Positions 8,600 through 16,957 of a stretch of 36,242 bases of DNA are shown piece by piece. The position numbers and the translations under genes were made by a program. Under the pieces are notes generated by a model that did no database searches, was not told where the DNA came from, and saw nothing but the letters and a program-made list of their open reading frames with translations. Numbering within the stretch: position 1 is the stretch's first letter; each line of letters begins with the position of its first letter. The stretch is from positions 1 to 36,242 of the forward strand of contig NZ_JAGJDY010000018.1 in NCBI RefSeq assembly GCF_018100795.1, given 5' to 3'. Source of the stretch: Alteromonas sp. MMG017 (GTDB lineage Bacteria; Pseudomonadota; Gammaproteobacteria; Enterobacterales; Alteromonadaceae).

Positions 8600-8635
8600 A
8601 AAAGTGTTCGAACCACATCAAGGTGGTTCGAACAT
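8600..8635 (-). terminator. Rho-independent terminator of the small PepSY gene
   Basis: GTTCGAACCAC (8606-8616) and GTGGTTCGAAC (8623-8633) form a perfect stem, extended by a T-A pair, around a 6-nt loop. On the minus strand the stem is followed by ACTTTTTA. It lies a few bases downstream of the stop at 8642. Confidence 0.85.
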
Positions 8636-8641
8636 GTGAAG

Positions 8642-9160
8642 TTATGAGCCGAACATCACAACAAGTACAGCCACTACTGCACCTAATCCCGCTATTTTAA
8701 GCCCATTTTTATACATAGGCAGCTTCGGCATAAACATCAAAAATGCAGATATGACGAAAAACAAAAGGGCAACGCCAAAGCTAATGTTCAACCAAAATAA
8801 GGGGCTGTTATTAGTTGCTTTGTGAAGCTTCACCATTTTCGCCAGAACAAGGGGGTAGTCTTTACGGGTAATCGTAGCGACACCATCTACCTTGTCGTAA
8901 GTTCCCATATTTAACACAACTTGGTTGTCATTCTCTTCAACCACCTTCAAACCTTTCACCTTAATTTTCGATGCTACCTGTTTGCCGTTCAAGTCTTGAG
9001 ACAACTGACGGACTTCAGTTTGATCGAATTTCAGGAAATCGGTGGGACGAAAAATGAGTAACACGCCACTGACAGCATAAATTGCCATTATGCCTGCTAA
9101 GAAAAAGCCTAACCATCGGTGATATTTACGGACGGCCATATGAAATTTAGGTGATGCCAT
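8642..9160 (-). CDS. Small PepSY-type inner-membrane protein
   Basis: A 172-residue protein. A basic N-terminus with RKYHRWLGFFLAGIMAIYAVSGVLLIF is the classic first helix of PepSY-TM proteins, with the H-R-W signature just before the membrane. A periplasmic domain of about 80 residues follows, then LHKATNNSPLFWLNISFGVALLFFVISAFLMF and a last helix. The conserved histidines (KYHRW and LHKA) suggest haem coordination or an electron-transfer role, as in larger PepSY reductases, but this short form lacks the further helices. It is a single-gene unit with its own terminator. It differs from the PepSY protein at 470-1069 and has no reductase gene beside it. Function not established. Confidence 0.8.
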   Translation of the reverse strand: MASPKFHMAVRKYHRWLGFFLAGIMAIYAVSGVLLIFRPTDFLKFDQTEVRQLSQDLNGKQVASKIKVKGLKVVEENDNQVVLNMGTYDKVDGVATITRKDYPLVLAKMVKLHKATNNSPLFWLNISFGVALLFFVISAFLMFMPKLPMYKNGLKIAGLGAVVAVLVVMFGS

Positions 9161-9497
9161 AACTACTTATTAATAGATTTATTTATAGATGAGCCTTTAT
9201 AAACGAGACTGAGATGTATTTGAAGGGTGAAGGTAAGATTAAAACTATATTTACCTGCTATTTTCGTTTTGCCTGCTATTTTTGTTGTAAATGATTGGTA
9301 AAAATTATGAAGCTCGCATGGTACGAGCAGTGTAAAAAAGCTGCTACCACAATAGACTTTGGTCTAATATGGCGACGTAAAAAAGTAAATAATGTTTTAA
9401 TGTTTAAATAAGCGTTTTTTAACGACAGAAAAGCGTTGTATATGTGTTCAAGAACAAAATTGAATGATGCAGTGCAACATCGACACAGGACAATAAT
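9161..9497. other. Divergent intergenic region (PepSY gene / cstA)
   Basis: A 337-bp AT-rich spacer with promoters expected in both directions. It contains an 18-bp-period imperfect direct repeat, CCTGCTATTTTCGTT (9254-9268) and CCTGCTATTTTTGTT (9272-9286), and a small hairpin GCTCG...CGAGC near 9314-9330. No ORF is supported. No convincing CRP site was found in front of cstA. Confidence 0.5.
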
Positions 9498-11186
9498 ATG
9501 CAGTCAATAGCCATAGTATTACTCGGGATCGTGGGCATGCTCCTCGGGTGGTTCGTATATTCTAAATTTATTGCCACGAAAATATTTAAATTAGACGATA
9601 GCTTCACCACGCCAGCGCACGAACTACAAGATGGTAAAGACTTTGTACCTACCAATAAAGTTGTGCTCTGGGGGCATCACTTTACTTCAGTGGCCGGTGC
9701 CGCACCAATTGTTGGGCCTGCGATCGCCGTATACTGGGGCTGGGTGCCTGCTGTACTCTGGGTGATTTTCGGTACCATTTTGTTTGCTGGTGTGCACGAC
9801 ATGGGCGCCTTGTGGGCCAGTGCGCGTCACAAAGGTAAATCGATGGGTGCCTTGTCGGAAAGTGTTATCGGCAAGCGTTCTCGCTCATTGTTTATGATTG
9901 TTATCTTTCTAGTACTGTTAATGGTTAACGCCGTTTTTGGTGTGGTGATAGCAAACTCATTTGTCTCTCAGCCGAATGCGGTATTCCCTGCTTGGACAGC
10001 CATTGCCGTTGCATTGGTTATTGGACAGTTATTAAAACGTAACTTTGGTTTAATCCCTCTTTGTCTTGTAGGTATCGTGGTGCTTTATGCCTCGGTTTAT
10101 GCGGGTAGCTACATTCCTATCAGCTTGCCTGAAACCATGTTTGGTTTAGCTGACAAAGCGAACTGGATTATTATCTTATTTATTTACGCTGCTATTGCTT
10201 CGTTGTTGCCGGTGTGGATGTTACTTCAGCCCCGCGATTTTATTAACGGTATGCAGTTATTGGTTGGGCTATTCCTATTGTATGGTGCGGTCTTCTTTGC
10301 TATGCCAGATATTACCGCGCCAGCCTTCAATACACAGACGGCCATGGACTCCCCCAGCTTAATTCCCTTGTTGTTCGTGACTATTGCCTGCGGTGCAGTG
10401 TCAGGCTTCCACGGTATTGTGGCCTCAGGCACCAGCTCTAAGCAGTTAGATAAGGAAACTGATGTTCGCTTTGTGGGTTATTTAGGGGCGATTGGTGAAG
10501 GTTCCTTAGCGCTAATTACTATTGTTGCGGTGAGTGGTGTGGCGTTTGCAGCCTCTCCAGAAGAGTGGCATGAAGTCTACAGTCACTTAGGTGCAGGCAG
10601 CGTAGGTGCGTTTATTAGTGGCGGTGCGGCGCTAATTCATCAAGGCTGGGGACTACCCGAAGCCTTCTCATCAACAATATTAGCGGTAATGGTAGTGCTG
10701 TTCGCAGGCACAACCATGGACTCTGGTGTTCGTCTTCAGCGTTACATTATTCAAGAGTGGGGCGATATTTATAAATTGTCAGCACTTAAAAATGGGGTAG
10801 TGGCGACTTTCTTAGCCGTTGCTTGTTGTTTACTACTCGCCTTTGGGGCAGGTGGCTCTTCAGGCGGTGGCGGTATGATCATTTGGCCGTTGTTTGGTTC
10901 TACCAACCAAATACTGGCGAGTCTTACCTTGTTAGTTATTTCCGTTATGCTAATCAAAATGGGAAGACCAGCCCGCTACACATTAATACCCATGGTATTC
11001 GTTTTGGTAATGGCTTTCTTTGCTGGGCTAATAAAGCTGAAAGAGTACTATCTTGCTGAAAACTACTTATTGGTGTTCTTAGATGCCGTGGTGCTGGTGG
11101 TGTCTGTGTTAGTGATGCTTGAAGCCTGGTCTGTTGTGGCTAAACTTCGCAGCGGACATCAAGACGAAGTGGGCGAGAAGGAATAG
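9498..11186 (+). CDS. cstA: CstA-family carbon starvation / pyruvate transporter
   Basis: A 562-residue inner-membrane protein with about 15 hydrophobic helices, of the CstA/BtsT family (peptide or pyruvate uptake in E. coli). Family motifs include GKDFVPTNKVVLWGHHFTS near 46-64, AGAAPIVGPAIA, and FAGVHDMGALWASARHKGKS near 94-113. Further on are CGAVSGFHGIVASGTSSKQ and the late helix GGGGMIIWPLFGSTNQ. It is shorter than E. coli CstA (701 residues) and lacks its C-terminal extension, as do many CstA relatives. AGGAC at 9487-9491 precedes the ATG. It is transcribed alone and closed by a strong terminator. The family is certain; whether pyruvate or peptides are carried is not decided by sequence. 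Confidence 0.9.
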   Translation: MQSIAIVLLGIVGMLLGWFVYSKFIATKIFKLDDSFTTPAHELQDGKDFVPTNKVVLWGHHFTSVAGAAPIVGPAIAVYWGWVPAVLWVIFGTILFAGVHDMGALWASARHKGKSMGALSESVIGKRSRSLFMIVIFLVLLMVNAVFGVVIANSFVSQPNAVFPAWTAIAVALVIGQLLKRNFGLIPLCLVGIVVLYASVYAGSYIPISLPETMFGLADKANWIIILFIYAAIASLLPVWMLLQPRDFINGMQLLVGLFLLYGAVFFAMPDITAPAFNTQTAMDSPSLIPLLFVTIACGAVSGFHGIVASGTSSKQLDKETDVRFVGYLGAIGEGSLALITIVAVSGVAFAASPEEWHEVYSHLGAGSVGAFISGGAALIHQGWGLPEAFSSTILAVMVVLFAGTTMDSGVRLQRYIIQEWGDIYKLSALKNGVVATFLAVACCLLLAFGAGGSSGGGGMIIWPLFGSTNQILASLTLLVISVMLIKMGRPARYTLIPMVFVLVMAFFAGLIKLKEYYLAENYLLVFLDAVVLVVSVLVMLEAWSVVAKLRSGHQDEVGEKE

Positions 11187-11244
11187 CCGCAGCACAAAAG
11201 ATAGCAAGCCGCTGTCTTTAGTTGGTTGAGTGCTAGTTTTATAC

Positions 11245-11285
11245 AAAGCCGACGCAGAGAGTTATTCTCAGCGTCGGCTTTTTTG
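11245..11285 (+). terminator. Rho-independent terminator after cstA
   Basis: AAAGCCGACGC (11245-11255) pairs perfectly with GCGTCGGCTTT (11271-11281), with an inner GAGA/TCTC pair, and is followed by TTTTT. It lies 59 nt after the cstA stop. The rest of the gap up to 11507 has no ORF. It shows a run of loosely repeated CAGTA/AGTAA words at about 11430-11475 and presumably holds the promoter of the efflux permease. Confidence 0.92.
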
Positions 11286-11507
11286 TAGGCAATCGGGTTA
11301 TTCGATGAGGTGGATTACTTCTAGTTCATTCACGGTAGGAGCGTAAATTTGCTATTATACGTTTTCACCGAATTTGGTAAATTTACTGTACATTAAATAA
11401 TCATAGTAGATTGGCGTAGTCAATCGGCAAAGTAAGTCGATACAGTAGCCGGCACAGTAAATCAGCAAGTAGAAATAAAGTATTCAACGCGGTTCGTTTG
11501 GAGTGGT

Positions 11508-12770
11508 ATGACTGACCTAATGCTCTTAGTGCAAAATTTTATCAGCCTATTTATGGAGTCTGCTCCGTGGCTGCTACTGGGCCTGCTGGTGGCGGGTATC
11601 ATGCACGAGCTGGTGCCGGTTAGCTTTTTAGAGCGCCATATGGGAAGCAGCTCAACAGCCTCTATTACGAAAGCGGCGGTAATAGGTGCTCCATTGCCTT
11701 TGTGTTCTTGCGGCGTTATTCCAGCGGCTATCGGACTGCGTAGAAGCGGTGCATCTAAACCCTCGACGATTTCATTTTTAGTTTCTACTCCTGAAACAGG
11801 CGTAGACAGTGTCTCTGTTTCCTACGCGTTATTAGGCCCTTTGTACGCTATTGTTAGGCCAATCGCCGCTATCGTTAGCGCAATTTATGCAGGTCTTATG
11901 GTGAGATGGTTTGATGGCGCCAAGCCTCAAAAAGCAGAACACGAGCATGTGCACGCTGATAATCACTCACATGCTCACGCTCCTGGCAATCACTCTAACG
12001 ATCATTCTGGCAATCACTTTAGCAATGTATCTTGCTGTTCAAGTGAGACCCCTGCAGCTTTAGAGCAAGTGGAAGCGACCTCGCTGAATCAAGAGCAAAC
12101 CAGTTGTTGTGCCAGTGAGAAGCCAACTACAAGTTGTTGCGACGACACGCTTGCTACTTCGGCTGAGTCAGCAAAACAAAGTAATAAATTTACCCAAGTG
12201 TTTCGTTATGCCTCCGGTAAGTTACTGGAAGATATTGTGGTATGGCTACTTATTGGCCTAGCCTTAGCCGCAGCCATTAAAACTTGGGTACCAACAGACT
12301 TTCTTACTCAATGGGGTGATGGGGTTATCGCTATGTTGGTCATGGCCGTCATTGGCATTCCTATGTATATTTGCGCTACGGCATCTACACCACTTGCAGT
12401 GGGGTTTTTAGCCGCTGGGTTATCACCTGGTGCGGTGTTGGTATTTCTCATGGCAGGGCCGGCTACTAATGTGTCTACCATGGGCATGATCAAACAAGAA
12501 ATGGGTTTTAGAACCCTGTGTTTGTATTTGTTTAGTGTAATTACTGCCAGTATTGGGTTTGGCTATTTGCTTAATTACGCGGTGTCAGCATTGTCATTAG
12601 AAGGCTTAATTCACATGGAAAGCCAACTACATAGTCATGGTGCTAATATTCAAACCCTCTATGCAGCGTGCGCTATTCTTCTTGCTGCTTTAATGGCTCG
12701 ATTGGGCATTAAAAAAGTTAGTGCTCGATTGGCACAGCGTGAAGAAAACCATCAAGACTGTTGTGGTTAA
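11508..12770 (+). CDS. SO_0444-type Cu/Zn efflux permease
   Basis: A 420-residue membrane protein of the permease family that includes SO_0444-type copper/zinc efflux transporters. The first membrane half has PLPLCSCGVIPAAIGLRRSGA (Cys66 and Cys68). A cytoplasmic loop at residues 145-215 is very rich in His (EHEHVHADNHSHAHA) and holds three CC pairs (176-177, 200-201, 210-211). The second half repeats the fold, with YICATASTPLAVGFLAAG and AGPATNVSTMG, and the protein ends in another CC pair (DCCG). The CSCG and GPATN elements match the family's paired signature sequences. The loop would collect soft metal ions for export. No metal regulator gene is adjacent; the gene stands alone. Confidence 0.85.
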   Translation: MTDLMLLVQNFISLFMESAPWLLLGLLVAGIMHELVPVSFLERHMGSSSTASITKAAVIGAPLPLCSCGVIPAAIGLRRSGASKPSTISFLVSTPETGVDSVSVSYALLGPLYAIVRPIAAIVSAIYAGLMVRWFDGAKPQKAEHEHVHADNHSHAHAPGNHSNDHSGNHFSNVSCCSSETPAALEQVEATSLNQEQTSCCASEKPTTSCCDDTLATSAESAKQSNKFTQVFRYASGKLLEDIVVWLLIGLALAAAIKTWVPTDFLTQWGDGVIAMLVMAVIGIPMYICATASTPLAVGFLAAGLSPGAVLVFLMAGPATNVSTMGMIKQEMGFRTLCLYLFSVITASIGFGYLLNYAVSALSLEGLIHMESQLHSHGANIQTLYAACAILLAALMARLGIKKVSARLAQREENHQDCCG

Positions 12771-12787
12771 CGCAAAGGTAAAAATGA

Positions 12788-12814
12788 ATAGGAATACAGT
12801 ATATGTATTCCTAT
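12788..12814 (+). terminator. Hairpin after the efflux permease gene
   Basis: ATAGGAATAC (12788-12797) and GTATTCCTAT (12805-12814) form a perfect 10-bp stem around a 7-nt loop, 17 nt after the stop. The following ATTTATGAG is only weakly T-rich, so this may be a weak terminator or a 3' stability hairpin. Confidence 0.45.
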
Positions 12815-12927
12815 ATTTATGAGTAAATTACTCGGTATTTGTATTTAATTCATCTGCGCTCTTGTAAGTCCGGTTAAGGCTTGCATAATGGTCGTTTGCT
12901 TCATACTCCGATTATCGGAAAGGACTC

Positions 12928-14019
12928 ATGTTTTTACTCATCGTTTATGTATTGATTGCCTTGGGCTTCTCTTTTTTATGCTCAATTGCTGAGGCAGTCA
13001 TTTTAAGTGTGTCCTCAGCCTACATTTCTGTTTTAGAAAAAGAGAATCGGCCTAGCGGTATCTTGCTAAGAAAGCAGACCGATAATATCAACACGCCGCT
13101 ATCGGCAATTTTAACGTTAAATACTATTGCTCACACAATGGGTGCTGCTGGCGCGGGTGCGCAGGCTGCTAGTGTATTTGGCGAAGCATACTTGGGCGTG
13201 ATTTCAGCGGTATTAACGCTACTTATCTTGGTTTTTTCTGAAATTATTCCTAAAACCGTAGGCGCAACCTATTGGCGTGGATTGGCGCCAGTGACAGCCT
13301 ACTTCCTAAAGTATCTGATTATTATTCTTAAGCCCTTTGTGGTGATGTCTGAATTGCTCACGCGAGGCTTTAAAGATGACAGCCCACTTCGTGGGTTAAG
13401 CCGCGGTGAGCTACACGCCATGGCCGAACTATCAGGGCAAGAAGGACAGTTAGCTAACCACGAAGCGGTATTCTTACAAAGCTTGCTGAGCTTGCACGAA
13501 TTAAAGGTAAAAGATGCCATAACCCACCGAACTGTGTTGTTTTCGGTGGCAGAATCGATGACCGTAGAAGTGTTTTTCCATAAGCATGCGCATATTGAGT
13601 ATTCCCGAATTCCTGTTTATGAAGACAAAGACTCGGAAAACATCACCGGCTATGTCATGCGTTCAGATTTATTGGTAGCACAAGCTCGCGGGAATACCGA
13701 TAAACCGTTATCTGAGTACGCCAAAAACATGGTGACCATACTTGGCTCTATGCCACTGTCGATAACATTCGACCATTTTATCGATAAACATGTTCATATG
13801 CTTTTAGTGGTAGATGAGTATGGCGGCTTGGAAGGGGTGATCACCCTTGAAGATTTGCTAGAGCGTTTGCTAGGCGTAGATATTATAGACGAGAAAGACA
13901 CAACGGTAAGTATGCGTAGATTGGCAAAAATGATGACGCGCCGCAAAGAGCGAATGATGGTTAAAAATGTACCTGATGTGTCACTCGATAAGTCTAAATC
14001 TAATGGTAATACTGATTAG
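12928..14019 (+). CDS. CNNM (DUF21) domain protein with CBS pair
   Basis: A 363-residue inner-membrane protein of the CNNM/CorC-related family (divalent cation, mainly magnesium or cobalt, transport or sensing). The DUF21 membrane part (about 1-150) carries FSFLCSIAEAVILSVS and FSEIIPKTVGATYW. A tandem CBS module at about 195-320 shows VKDAITHRTVLF, YSRIPVYEDKDSENITGYVMRSDLL and LLVVDEYGGLEGVITLEDLLERLLG. The C-terminal CorC/HlyC domain of longer relatives is missing; the protein stops after a basic tail. The start ATG is preceded by AAAGGA at 12918-12923. It converges with the next gene at a distance of only 6 nt. Confidence 0.87.
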   Translation: MFLLIVYVLIALGFSFLCSIAEAVILSVSSAYISVLEKENRPSGILLRKQTDNINTPLSAILTLNTIAHTMGAAGAGAQAASVFGEAYLGVISAVLTLLILVFSEIIPKTVGATYWRGLAPVTAYFLKYLIIILKPFVVMSELLTRGFKDDSPLRGLSRGELHAMAELSGQEGQLANHEAVFLQSLLSLHELKVKDAITHRTVLFSVAESMTVEVFFHKHAHIEYSRIPVYEDKDSENITGYVMRSDLLVAQARGNTDKPLSEYAKNMVTILGSMPLSITFDHFIDKHVHMLLVVDEYGGLEGVITLEDLLERLLGVDIIDEKDTTVSMRRLAKMMTRRKERMMVKNVPDVSLDKSKSNGNTD

Positions 14020-14025
14020 TTTTGT

Positions 14026-15246
14026 TCAGTCGATTCGATAGGTAATCGCTAGCTGAAGTAGGTTTTCGTGAAAATTTTCACTAGGTACCGATGACGCATT
14101 TAAAAATCGTAGATTTTCTTGGCGGCCTCGATTCACTTGCCACTCTGCAGATAATGCTATTTGCGAGCTCATTGCATAGGTGTAATTAACGGTAATGGCT
14201 TCCCCTCTGCTGTTATTCGGATCGTCTGTGGTGTTGTCATTATCTATCACTTGATACCAGTCTAAACGGGTCGAAAATTGATGTGCTTCATGGGTATACG
14301 ATGCAGCAATGTAGGCCGCGTAAAAGTCGTTATTTACAATATTTTCCCCCATCAAGGTGTCACCTATCAGTGCTTGCCCGAATAGGGTTACATTGCGGTT
14401 ACGCATATGGCGAAGGGTTAACGCGTGAAATCGGGTGCGCCATGCGTATAGTCTGTCAGGGTCGAAAATGAGTGGATTGGCACGGTTGTCGTAATAATAG
14501 TAACGTAGCTCTGAACGGCGCTTATGGGCTAAATGCAGCCCCCCGTAATAACCTGTTTTCGTATCTATTTCTCGAAAGGGGTCGGTATATGCTGGGGCGC
14601 CTATTCCTTCTTCAGATACCACGCCAGGAATGGGAGTGAATTTCACTCTATCATCATTCAGCGATTGCCTGTCATGTAGCGCAAAACCACGCCAAGATAG
14701 CAAGGTGCCAGTGGTGTCGTTTCCCTTAAATAAGCTTCCTACCACTTTCCATGACCAGTCACGTCTAACTTGCCTACCGTTTTGTCTTAAGCTTGCCTCT
14801 ACACCAAACGTTCGAAGCTCTTCCCCAATCCAACTGTTAATGGCTGAGTTAGATAAAAAATGCGGTGACAGCCACCCCATATCGGTGTTTTCGGCAGACA
14901 TTGCCGGGTAGAAAAAGCCGAGTTTAACTTCTGGTTTAATGGTGGATGCAGTAAGGGGACGGTATTGAGTATAGAGTTGGCTGATCCCGAGCTTTTGTTC
15001 TCCATCACTATACCCGTTGGCGACAACATGGAACTGCCAATCATCGCTGAGCACTTTATTGTACGCTAGTACCGCTTGAGATAACGCAACTGCATTATTT
15101 TCAAAGCGCTGGTGGGAAACGCCATTCGTTTGAAATGTGTCAGCGTTATCTGCTGAAATAACACTACCTCTAAGCAACAACCTTGTATCTGAAAAAGCGT
15201 GAAAACTGATGAAGCAAAAAATAACGACAATACAACGGCTCAGCAT
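14026..15246 (-). CDS. Predicted outer-membrane beta-barrel protein
   Basis: A 406-residue exported protein of unknown function. A signal peptide (IVVIFCFISFHAFS) leads to a body of alternating amphipathic strands rich in Tyr, Trp, Arg and Asp, for example LHLAHKRRSELRYYYYD and ALSAEWQVNRGRQENLRFL. It ends in LLQLAITYRID, a barrel-like C-terminus without the usual terminal Phe. The pattern suggests a porin-like barrel. Its ATG overlaps the stop of the upstream cupredoxin-like gene (TAATG), so the two are almost surely co-translated and act together. I cannot name the family with confidence. Confidence 0.75.
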   Translation of the reverse strand: MLSRCIVVIFCFISFHAFSDTRLLLRGSVISADNADTFQTNGVSHQRFENNAVALSQAVLAYNKVLSDDWQFHVVANGYSDGEQKLGISQLYTQYRPLTASTIKPEVKLGFFYPAMSAENTDMGWLSPHFLSNSAINSWIGEELRTFGVEASLRQNGRQVRRDWSWKVVGSLFKGNDTTGTLLSWRGFALHDRQSLNDDRVKFTPIPGVVSEEGIGAPAYTDPFREIDTKTGYYGGLHLAHKRRSELRYYYYDNRANPLIFDPDRLYAWRTRFHALTLRHMRNRNVTLFGQALIGDTLMGENIVNNDFYAAYIAASYTHEAHQFSTRLDWYQVIDNDNTTDDPNNSRGEAITVNYTYAMSSQIALSAEWQVNRGRQENLRFLNASSVPSENFHENLLQLAITYRID

Positions 15247-15980
15247 TAATAATCACCAAAACCGTCATCAAAATCATCATCGCTAGCTATCACTTTCGAT
15301 AAGGTTAGCGTGAAGTTTTTATCGCGGGTTAACTTAACTTCAGTTTCTATAAAGGGTTGTTCGTTTGGCGCGTTCGGATGCCAAAACTCAACACTGTATT
15401 TACCTGCGGGTAGTGAGATGCTAGCGTTACCGTCATTTGCGGTTTTTACAAAATAAGGACTATCGGCAATAACGATGTAACCTAGCATCCAATCGTGAAT
15501 ATTACAGCCAATATCCACAATGCCAGCTTGCTCAAAGAACAATGGCTCTGCGGTAAACTCTTTATAGAGCTTTAGCTCAAACTGCTTGGTGGGTGAAAAC
15601 GAATAAACATGATGGAACACATTATCTGCATTAGGGAATGTGACTTCTGTGTTCTCTTGTACCACCAGAACATGGGGAGCAAACTGCTTATTGATTTGAT
15701 TCATAATCGCAGTTTTAGGCGTTGATTCTGCTTCTGAATTTTTGAGTTCTGTGCTGGACAAATCAAACAAGGGAGTGAAGATAACCACACCGTCTTTAAC
15801 CGGAGATTGTTCAGCATCTAGTAATGTGATGGAGGCGGTAACAGTATCTGCAAACGCATTGTGTGAGGCCAGTAAGGCGATGGCTCCTATCACATAAAGC
15901 TTATCAAAGCGTCGCTTTACCGTGTTAAGCCAGCAAGCCTCTAAGTTAAAAAAGCATAATCCGTACAACAATTTATTCAT
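15246..15980 (-). CDS. Cupredoxin-like (methylamine-utilization-type) periplasmic protein
   Basis: A 244-residue exported protein. After an N-terminal segment and signal peptide (LYVIGAIALLASHNAFA) comes a plastocyanin-like fold. The copper ligands are recognisable as His in NADNVFHHVYSFS and the Cys-His-Met cluster in DIGCNIHDWMLGYIVIAD. The C-terminal part (SISLPAGKYSVEFWHPNAPN) is a short carboxypeptidase-regulatory-like beta module. Proteins of this layout are commonly annotated as methylamine utilization proteins, though no methylamine dehydrogenase genes are here. It precedes and overlaps the barrel gene by one base. The peptide starts about 28 residues before the hydrophobic core, so the true start may be off; I found no better in-frame codon. 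The 270-bp gap upstream holds only a small CAGGT/ACCTG hairpin. Confidence 0.8.
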   Translation of the reverse strand: MNKLLYGLCFFNLEACWLNTVKRRFDKLYVIGAIALLASHNAFADTVTASITLLDAEQSPVKDGVVIFTPLFDLSSTELKNSEAESTPKTAIMNQINKQFAPHVLVVQENTEVTFPNADNVFHHVYSFSPTKQFELKLYKEFTAEPLFFEQAGIVDIGCNIHDWMLGYIVIADSPYFVKTANDGNASISLPAGKYSVEFWHPNAPNEQPFIETEVKLTRDKNFTLTLSKVIASDDDFDDGFGDY

Positions 15981-16250
15981 CTCGGAGTAACCTTATTCCT
16001 TCACTAAAAACCCAATTTTTCAATCATATAGAGAGACCGGAGGTAAACCTGATTTATTTCAAAGGACAGGTTCAACACCTGTGTTTTGAGAAGCATAGGC
16101 TCATATTGGCTATATTAGGCCAGCCACTTAAAAAAAACACTTAGCAAATAGACATAGAAAAATGTTTATCAATACACTGTAGACAAACATAAGCCCGCTA
16201 GAACATATCACTAAGAATAACCTTGCGTGACGGGTAAGCTTTTGTCCAGT

Positions 16251-16931
16251 TTAAACGATGGAAAATTTTCTAATAAGGTTGTGGTATACGTGATGAAGTT
16301 TATCTAACTCGTCTCGGTCGGCCTTGCCGCCTTGCACTAAAGACTGAATGCTTTGGTCTAGCTCGTATAAGGTTTCACGAATAGCTTGATCGCCAATCAT
16401 GCTTTGCATCCATGTAATCGCTGCTATTCTTTCGCCGCGTGTTACCGGAGTAACCTTATGTAAACTTGAAGAAGGGTAGAGTACAGCGCTGCCTAAGTTA
16501 CCTTTAACTTTTTGCTCGCCGAACCCAGTCTGAATAACTAGCTCTCCGCCTTCATAATCGCTTGGACTAGACAGAAACACCGTCATCGACATATCGCTAC
16601 GCAAAACGTCAGGGGTATTCGGAATACGCATAATGGCGGCATCAACATGATAGCCGTATGTCTGCGATTCACTGTAACGGTTGAAGCAAGGGGGGAATAT
16701 GCGCTGAGGTAGCGCAGCAGAGACTACTTGTGGGTGGTTACCCAGACTTGCCAATAAATTATTGGCAAGCGCTTGAACCGTAGCGTGCTGCGCGTCAGCT
16801 TGACCATTATTTTTAACCCCTGCTGCCATGCCCATGGCGGTCGCTTTTCCATCGTTAAATGGTACATCGGCTAATGCAGCCCGATATTGCTTCACTTGGT
16901 CGGCGTCTAGTAGGTTATCAATAATGATCAT
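16251..16931 (-). CDS. piuC: PKHD-type Fe(II)/2-oxoglutarate dioxygenase PiuC
   Basis: A 226-residue cytoplasmic dioxygenase matching the PiuC/YbiX family. The iron triad is His95 and Asp97 in GYHVDAAIM and His158 in SSLHKVTPV. The 2-oxoglutarate-binding arginine lies in RGERIAAI (R168). The N-terminus (MIIIDNLLDADQV...) and the segment GELVIQTGFGEQ fit the family, and the length equals the usual 225-227 residues. The gene is 26 nt downstream of a catecholate siderophore receptor gene on the same strand, the classic piuA-piuC arrangement, and is probably under the same Fur control. The family's substrate is not known with certainty. Confidence 0.92.
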   Translation of the reverse strand: MIIIDNLLDADQVKQYRAALADVPFNDGKATAMGMAAGVKNNGQADAQHATVQALANNLLASLGNHPQVVSAALPQRIFPPCFNRYSESQTYGYHVDAAIMRIPNTPDVLRSDMSMTVFLSSPSDYEGGELVIQTGFGEQKVKGNLGSAVLYPSSSLHKVTPVTRGERIAAITWMQSMIGDQAIRETLYELDQSIQSLVQGGKADRDELDKLHHVYHNLIRKFSIV

Positions 16932-16957
16932 TTTTTAGCGTTTCTCTTAAAACTAAC

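Noticed and set aside
8431..8616. Minus-strand 61-codon frame between the symporter and the small PepSY gene
   Set aside because: It runs through the terminator hairpin at 8600-8635 and has no recognisable domain or ribosome site.
9420..9497. Possible CRP site before cstA
   Set aside because: The best match (TGTGTTCAAGAACAAA) is too far from the TGTGA-N6-TCACA consensus to claim.
16064..16078. Small hairpin CAGGT...ACCTG between piuC and the cupredoxin gene
   Set aside because: Only five pairs and no T-run on the minus strand, so it is not a credible terminator.
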